From Acanthococcus lagerstroemiae (taxonomy: Eukaryota > Arthropoda > Insecta > Hemiptera > Eriococcidae), in the NCBI GenBank assembly GCA_031841125.1, contig CM063108.1:28075399-28139398 (forward strand): DNA of 64,000 nt. The letters are read 5' to 3'. The translations under genes and the position numbers were made by a program. The first letter of the stretch is position 1, and every line of letters begins with the position of its first letter. This document shows, piece by piece, positions 57,933 through 64,000 of this stretch. The notes below the pieces were generated by a model, which had not been told where the DNA came from, made no database searches, and saw only the letters and a list, made by a program, of their open reading frames with translations.

Positions 57933-58954
57933 CAACTGATATTCATTCGAACTGGCACAATCACGAATGAATGACTCATTTAGACAGAGCCTCCTTAGGT
58001 GTTACCTAAAAGGATCAAATCCGAAAAATATTTTCAATATTGAATTCAGAGCTCACGAAAACCCGTCAGTTGACTATTAGGTCCAATTTCTTCTTCAACC
58101 ATGCTCCCTCATCATAGAGCCCCCAAGATGGTACATCGATCTACATAAGTGCACCATAGTGGCCCGCTCCATTAGCAGACACAGGACCTTCCAAAATTGA
58201 AAGGCTCATATTATGCTCCTATCTGATCTATCTGAAATTTGATAGTAATTAAATGAGTTATTTCAAGAAAGGTGTTAGGCCGACGTATGTTCTTTTCAAG
58301 AGGAATACGGATTCGGATTCTTCAGACCGCTTTCCAATGAGACCACGCCCACCTCTGACTCGATTAGGGAGCTATCGGGATTTTAAAAGTCGAAAATCAA
58401 TGAAAAATTTACAATTCTTATCAAAGAATTGCGTTCATTGGTTCCTTTTGTAGAAAACGAAGACGGTTCAGGATCATTTTCTTGTTTTTTTTTCTTTCTC
58501 CTTTTAAAGATGGCATAAAATAATGTACATAAATTATTACATGGCGAGGGCGGAGATTCCCTCACCGCCATGCCACCTTTACTGGGTTTAAGTTTTTTAT
58601 TTATTTATTTATTTATTTGATTTTCATTACTCTGTCATGATGTCAAATGAACAGTGATAGAAAATTTCTTGTACGATTTTGTTGGAAATAATAGAATATT
58701 TTTACTATTCTGGAGCCGTTTTGTAGGAATTTTTATGATTGTTTGGAACCGTTTTTTTTTGTTCCTCTCACTTCCAAGAAAATTTTGCTCATACTATTTA
58801 CAAAAATATTTTTCTAGTTGAAATAATATTTCAGGATTGCAATATCATAGCAATCTGAAAGTGTGCTTATTTCAGGAAAAAAAAATCGCATAAAAAAAGG
58901 AATCGATGAAAAAAATGTTCGCAGTAAAGTTGGACTTTGCGTCATTTTCACAAA
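57933..58954. other. No gene recognised; (TTTA)n microsatellite
   Basis: AT-rich. About six TTTA units at 58594-58618. No gene or strong repeat. Confidence 0.5.
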
Positions 58955-59285
58955 CAGGAACGTACCAAAGAGTTTTCCTGGAGAGAAGTGGGTAGAGGGG
59001 TGGCAAGAAGTGTGAAAGTTCCAACTGACTCAACTCAAAATTCCCAAGTATCAAAGCAGGAAAAAAAAAAAACTTTAATTTATTTTTATTTATTTATTAT
59101 TACGAGACATTTAAACCTTTGACTTGTTGGATCATCCCAATTTCTCAACTCAATTCCCAAGTGACAAAGAAAGAAAAAAAAAAGAAAAACTTTTGACTTG
59201 TTGGATTTTTCTAACTTCGACTGACTGAAATGGTAAATTTTCCCAACTGCTTAGAGAAAAATTCCTACCAAGGGGGATAATGTTT
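58955..59285 (-). repeat. Dispersed repeat family C, copy 2
   Basis: Minus-strand partner of 47505-47805 with two extra A-rich expansions (59060-59071 and 59173-59183) and a TTTATTTATT insertion. Confidence 0.6.
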
Positions 59286-60096
59286 TCTCCACATACCCCC
59301 AACCCTTATCAGTACATTACTGATCCCAAATCGTCATTTTGACGCTTGAACACCTTCATCTTTCGAAATCATTTGTTAAGATTTGCCAATCACTGTTTTG
59401 TTATTTTTTTTAGCGCCCTGGGCGCATCCCTATGAGTAAAATCGAACAGTTGCTTCAAAAAAGACATAAAAGCTTTACCTACACTGGTTGTGAATATTGT
59501 TTCGGGTAGTCAGATTGTGGCAACATATTATACAATTATCGATAATTTCAATAATGCGCCTTACGTTTAAAGGTATGCAACCAAACTTTCAAATGCGATT
59601 TTGACAACAACAAAAAAGATCTTCACACTTATGTCCTTTTTGAAAATCTTCATTCAATTATTTTATTTTCTATTTGTAGTGCCGCCCAACAGCCAGATGG
59701 CCAATTACAGAACGACATTGAATAACAGAAAAGGAATAAAAAGATATCTATGTACATTATAAAATAATTAAACTAAGGGGCTTTGCCCCCTGGCCGCTTT
59801 GCGGCACCGGCACTCGCTTCACTCTTGCCGGCCTGCAGTATTTTGCAAGCTGGAAAAGTATAACTACTATTAAACAATTTTTTTTATAGCCAGTTCCCAG
59901 ACTTACCACGAGGCGGTAACTGCCATGAGCCCGCAAGAAGAGGGTAGCCCCTCTTAATGCCTGTATGATCATAAGAGTTCTCCCCAAAATTTAGCGCCTC
60001 CCATAATCCAGCGCCTTAGGCACGTGCCTGTGTTATCTACTTGTAAATACCAGAGTACTGCACGCTTACCTACGCACCTGACCGTTACCTAGTATT
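59286..60096. other. No gene recognised
   Basis: Mostly AT-rich with a GC-richer patch near 59775-59840. Frames are short. Confidence 0.4.
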
Positions 60097-60872
60097 AACA
60101 ACACGGTACTGTGAATTATACCGGGTTCGTCAAACTAGGTACTAGGTACTTCCATTTACGTAGTACCGGGAGGTAACGATTGAAACTAGGTACTTAGTTT
60201 TCGCGTTACCTAGTACCGCGAGGTAAGACATGGAACTACTTATCTAGTTGAAGAACAATCCTCGTCTGTGGCGTAGCGTGTCGTAAAAGGAGGGGGAAGA
60301 CTAAAATATTTTTACCCCCCCCCAAAAAAAAAATTGTACCCCTCCCTCAGATATTTTTATTTTCCTCAAATTTTTTTAATCCCCCAAAAATTGTCACACC
60401 CAAAAAATTTTTACCCCAAAAATTTTTTTGACCTCAAAAAATATTCTTATAATGCCCTCTCCCCAAAAAATTCTACTTACCCAAAAAGTTTTACTCCCCC
60501 AAAAAATTCACCCCCAGAAAATTTTCCCCACCCTCAAAAATATTTTTACCCCATACCCCAAAAACTTTTTAGCCTCCCTTAAAAATATTTTAACCCCTTC
60601 CCCAAAACATTCCCTTTCGAAAAAATATATATATAACTACCCCTACCCAAAAAAATATCCCCTTCATATTTTCCACACGGTAGGAAATTGTGGAACGTTT
60701 TCTTTCTACCAGGTAAACCTGGTAACCAGGTATCTTACCTAGTTACCGGGTACTACTTGGTAACTCAGTAATACACTGTACCTACCTACCTAGTACCCGG
60801 TGGTACCCGGTAACTGATATTACCGGGTACCGGGTATAAAAACTTGGTAATATAGGTATTTTACCGTGTTGT
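60097..60872. repeat. Element rich in GGTACCGGG motifs around a C/A-rich tract
   Basis: CAACACGGTA at about 60098 and TACCGTGTTG at about 60863 may be inverted ends. Both flanks (60118-60245 and 60700-60850) are packed with variants of GTACCGGGTAACTAGGTA in both directions. Between them, 60310-60680 is a strand-asymmetric tract of units like CCCCAAAAAATTTTTA, each 15-25 bases. It looks like a decayed foldback element with an expanded simple repeat inside. Confidence 0.45.
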
Positions 60873-61260
60873 CACCTACCCGGTGCAGTTCTCTGGTAAA
60901 TACGACCCGGGACGTCATAGTAACATAAGTGTATCCTCCCCTACATAAGAAAATGCCCATAGAAATTATATGAAAACAACACGGCGCTACACCATCCAGG
61001 AGCTCTCTCCTCCACCAAGGAGCCCCCCGGGGTGGTCTACTCTCTGCCAATCCCGACCACTGCTGCCCTCCTCCATCGCAGTCACTTCCCCCACCATACT
61101 CATCCTCGCCCACCGCTACGCCCTTCCTCACCGTGGCCGTTCTCCCTCTCCAGGAGCCCCCACCGCCATCAAGAAGCCCCCCCCCCGGGGGGTAAGGTAC
61201 TTCTGGTGAAACGTGAGATTAAGGTACATAGGAGGCCACCAGGAATTTATCCATTATGAC
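60873..61260. other. C-rich segment, no gene
   Basis: Proline-rich frames on the plus strand (60970-61259) come from CTCC and CCCC runs. No domain recognised. Confidence 0.4.
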
Positions 61261-61299
61261 TTGACTTTTTATGTCGTATCGGTATTATCTCCGTACTTT

Positions 61300-61846
61300 G
61301 GCTGACTCGAGGGCGTCTTAAATTGGTCTTATGCCTTGTCCATATTACTTCAGTATGTTGCGTGCCACGTTATCAGTAGGTATACCTAATATTGAAGAAA
61401 ATTTATCACGCTTGGATAACTTGACATTAGCTTTGTCTCGAAGTTAATACGTAACCCTTTGAACATTGAACGCTTTTATTGGTGTAGAATTCTTGAGAAT
61501 TGCATTGTCTCTTGTTCGGCACTCCTAATGACCTTCAGCATTTCCTCGTGTATCTTTTTCTTGATGCGTAGGTTCTGTCGCAGCATGCTGTAGTAACGAC
61601 TCAATTTTACTTCGTCACATTCACCGAATGTCTGCTGAAACTGACGACATTAAGTGGAACTTGCCTGCTTGCTTATCTATCTGCAGAGCTGTCTGTTTCG
61701 AAGTATTTCTCATCGGATTCAGTTTCTGCCTTTTCTGGCGTCTTCTAACCGGTGCCCAACTCAGAAACATCAGCTTCCATGCTGACCTCAACTTGTACAT
61801 ATTAATGGCGAAGGAATTAATAAGACGTCAAGATTTCCTTCGGTGA
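61300..61846 (-). pseudogene. Possible decayed coding remnant, family unknown
   Basis: Minus-strand readings look protein-like in adjacent frames. First, a MEADVSELGTG start followed after a stop by KTPEKAETESDEKYFETDSS (about 61780-61680). Next, an uninterrupted stretch of about 57 codons including FGECDEVKLSRYYSMLRQN and IKKKIHEEMLKVIRSAEQET (about 61635-61470). Then KANVKLSKRDKFSSILGIPT (about 61435-61370). The plus-strand frame 61628-61846 is probably its shadow. I do not recognise the family; a transposon protein is most likely. Confidence 0.3.
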
Positions 61847-63168
61847 TTTACTGTCTTAGTATCGGTTTGAATGTCGTGTCTAGTCATACTTTATAATTCG
61901 CAGGATCCGTCCTCGACACATATGAACGTGCCTAAAACTCTCGTCAGCGTAAATAGACGACATGGAGTGGGTGGAGGCTCATGAGAGGCTAATAAATATC
62001 GAAATAATGCTAAAAATTCTTTCGCTCTTATTCCGGGTTCTGGGAAGCTGTCAGAGAAATTGTAGTTAAGCTAATGGCTAAGCTCCCCACCCGAGATTGT
62101 CTTATTATTAGCAGGTCTCTCGTCTCTCTTTTCTCAGGCATTTATCGAGTTCTCGACCAAAATACAAATCAGTTCGACTCGTGTCCATTTGTACCTTTCA
62201 AAAATGACGTTGCATTTCCCATCACCTCTAACTCGACCTCGTTATGCGCGGAACAAAGAGCGAGCCGGAGAAACAAAAAAATAAAAATAAAAAATTTCAC
62301 GTCCGAGCTCATTCATTTTTATACCCAAGAGTGCCTTTTTGAAAATCGTAAAAACGCCTCCGTTATATTCAAAAGTCACGTTTCTCGAAGCCAATATAAA
62401 TAGTTTTTCGCTTTCCAAATTTAGAGTTTTCTTTTTCCTTCCTTCCCCCGCCCCGCCGTGTCCTGCTTTCTTCATTCGCGTTTTATGAACAAACGTTTGT
62501 ACATGTAACTTCGTTCTGGTGAAAATGAAGATGGCTGTGCGCGTTGTTGCCGTCGTTGCAAACCCGAAAAGTAGGTGTATCGAGTTTACCTGAGAATTTT
62601 CATTTCAAAGGGGTCCCAATATAATAGCGGCTCTTGCCGGAGCGGTGTATATGTATATATATATATTCGAAAACTCATTTAACTGGAGGAAAGTCCGCGC
62701 AGATTTAGCCAATCGAGCTGCTGCTGATGTCGCCGTATAAACGTCGCCGTCAAAGTGAATATTTTAATTGAATAATTCATCTATTCCAAGTGTAAAGACA
62801 AGAATGAGCTGAGTTTTTGGATCGCGAAAAAGTTTTCGCGCAACTTTGCTCCCTCCCACGACGTCTATAAATAACATCTTCGTCTTCGTCGTGAACGAGT
62901 ATTATCCGCACGTCTCGACTTCAAAGTAACGCCGTTTGAAAGTGATTTTCTTGTTTCCCGTTGTTTGTAAATAATAATCAGCCCCGTGAAACATAATGAA
63001 CACTGTTATTTTTCGTCGATTGTTTCCGGAATTTACAATTTCCGCCGTCGTCGGGGGAAATGCACGTCGCTCCGGGTGTCATTAATTAAAACGGCGAAGA
63101 GAAAAGAGTGCTTAAGTTGTTTCGGAAATTTAATAAAAGTTGTCAGCTGACATTTTGTGTACCGTAGG
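61847..63168. other. CpG-rich stretch (about 62030-63140), no gene recognised
   Basis: CG-rich with no transposon signs apart from a (TA)n run near 62650-62664. Opposed frames at 62074-62403 plus and 62242-62475 minus overlap and carry no domain. Confidence 0.35.
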
Positions 63169-63395
63169 TGCGGCTTACTTGGCACCATTTTTTTGACTTT
63201 TCCAACTTTGATGCTCTGTAGCTCCGGATAGATTGATCGTAGCGAAGGAAAGGTTTATATGTTTTTTTATTGTGAGATCGTCGTGAATTCAACTAAAAAG
63301 ATTCCAATGAGGTAGGAATAAAATTCTAAGAGCTAGATCAGTCAACGTAAAAAGTGCCATGTTACCTGCTGATCGGCTTACTTGGCACAGCAAGA
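63169..63395. repeat. Repeated CGGCTTACTTGGCAC motif
   Basis: The 15-base word CGGCTTACTTGGCAC occurs at about 63174 and again at about 63375 in the same direction, with a related GTGCCATGTTACC just before the second. It lies downstream of the minus-strand gene at 63569-64000 and may be the end of the element that carries it. Confidence 0.4.
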
Positions 63396-63568
63396 AAATA
63401 ATGCCAAAAATACTTATAAAAAGTCGATATAATGTCACATCTGCTGAACAATAAACTTGGAATAAAGATATAATGACCTAAATTTAAGTACAAAAAATCA
63501 TAATGCTACTTTCACTTCAAGTACAAGTAAAAAAAGAAGGTAGGAATGGTCATAATAGAAGAAGAAAA

Positions 63569-63826
63569 TTATCTTAAAATTATGTTATAAGGAAATGTAT
63601 ATTTACCACGCCTTACTTCTGGAGCTGGTAAAATCGAAATTATATAGTCATCAAGGACTTTTTCGCGGCATTGTACATTGGGGAAGCAGAATTCATTCTT
63701 TCGGTTATTATATTGCTTTAGAAAATTTACTTGAAATTCATTTCCCGGCAAAATTTCTTCTATAAGACCCACATACTCGACGGTAACATTTCGTTTGCTC
63801 ACATACTCGGTCAAAACAAAGTCACC
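63569..63826 (-). CDS. Terminal exon of a spliced gene, Tigger/pogo-associated C-terminal domain
   Basis: The last exon, 86 codons including the stop. It starts after TTTTTTACAG (acceptor at 63827-63830) with GDFVLTEYVSKRNVTVEYVG, continues with FQVNFLKQYNN and FCFPNVQ, and ends DDYIISILPAPEVRRGKYTF before the stop. A GDxVLxxF-type start, an FxFPN block and an LPxPxxxRRGxYxF end recall the C-terminal module on insect DDE-type (pogo/Tigger-like) transposase proteins and their relatives. It joins exon 63913-64000 in phase 0. This exon and the one before it are undamaged, so the gene could be active or domesticated; the rest lies outside the window. Confidence 0.5.
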   Translation of the reverse strand, partial: GDFVLTEYVSKRNVTVEYVGLIEEILPGNEFQVNFLKQYNNRKNEFCFPNVQCREKVLDDYIISILPAPEVRRGKYTFPYNIILR

Positions 63827-63912
63827 CTGTAAAAAATACAACTGTGCTTAGTAGGTAGTTGACTAGGTACCTACCTACCTATTTAGCAGTTGGTGAATAA
63901 AATAATTCGTAC
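63827..63912 (-). other. 86-bp intron
   Basis: Minus strand: donor GTACGAATT after CCCAAAGTG, acceptor TTGTATTTTTTACAG. Removing it joins the two open frames in phase (KPKV to GDFV). It contains TAGGTAGGTAGGTACCTAG, a simple repeat. Confidence 0.65.
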
Positions 63913-64000
63913 CACTTTGGGTTTTACATTCTGTGAGGCTGATGAAGATTGTACCGGTACATTCTCTGACGAAACTTCTGCCTCCAACAAATCCTCACTC
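63913..64000 (-). CDS. Upstream exon of the same gene (cut by window edge)
   Basis: Open for 29 codons plus one base on the minus strand: SEDLLEAEVSSENVPVQ, then SSSASQNVKPKV, followed by the GTACGA donor. It is Ser/Glu/Val-rich and probably a linker before the C-terminal domain. The exon continues beyond the window, so the main catalytic or DNA-binding part is not visible. Confidence 0.5.

Noticed and set aside
60970..61259. Proline-rich plus-strand frames
   Set aside because: They are caused by CTCC and CCCC runs; no domain or start context supports a gene.
1..64000. A bacterial or phage defence system, CRISPR array or operon
   Set aside because: Gene density, composition, introns and transposon types are those of an animal genome; no direct-repeat/spacer array exists.

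Overview
This window looks like about 64 kb of a eukaryotic nuclear genome, most likely an insect or another arthropod. It is AT-rich and almost free of host genes. It is crowded with decayed transposable elements of types common in arthropods: EEP-endonuclease/reverse-transcriptase LINEs, TA-flanked mariner elements, MULE-type transposases, a Helitron, a tRNA-derived SINE and many MITEs. It also has one short (86 bp) intron. I found no bacterial operons, ribosome binding sites or CRISPR arrays. I also found no tRNA or rRNA gene; the only tRNA-like sequence is the head of a SINE. Nearly all long open frames are shadows in low-complexity or non-coding DNA, and the real coding signal is transposon-derived.

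Layout. 1-0.87 kb: the C-terminus of a MULE transposase and its repeat-rich 3' end. 2.1-3.1 kb: a terminal-inverted-repeat (TIR) element. 7.6-9.3 kb: a 5'-truncated minus-strand LINE with a 12-bp target duplication and a deleted mariner nested in its 3' region. 11.7-14.9 kb: MITEs, a SINE fragment and two large degenerate 4-bp-phased arrays. 15.5-17.7 kb: a CpG-rich stretch with microsatellites. 18.7-19.4 kb: a SINE split by a MITE. 20.4-21.2 kb: a second deleted mariner. 23.2-25.4 kb: an unknown repeat (family R) split in turn by a Helitron, a LINE and a SINE, each with recognisable boundaries. 26.5-27.2 kb: two more partial R copies, inverted to each other. 32.6 kb: a palindromic element. 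34.8-40.6 kb: a nearly full-length but dead LINE whose last coding segment is split by a MULE element. 45 kb: a LINE remnant. 48.3-49.0 kb: another TIR element. 52.2-55.4 kb: two R copies separated by a decayed LINE, one R copy carrying a palindromic Tc1/mariner-type MITE. 60.1-60.9 kb: an element full of GGTACCGGG-like motifs around a C/A-rich tract. 63.6-64.0 kb: the end of a spliced minus-strand gene whose product resembles the tail found on pogo/Tigger-type transposase proteins in insects.

Between the transposons lie CpG-rich islands with little visible repeat content (about 10.0-11.0, 15.5-17.7, 22.0-22.6, 25.8-28.0, 33.0-34.1, 41.0-42.4, 49.7-50.4 and 62.0-63.1 kb). Two short segments with good splice signals (near 21.3 and 49.8 kb) may be host exons. 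The window is probably intergenic or intronic DNA of a larger locus.

No new defence or metabolic system was found. The strongest result is the readable nesting order of the transposons, checked against sister copies inside the same window. All similarity statements were made by eye, without database searches.
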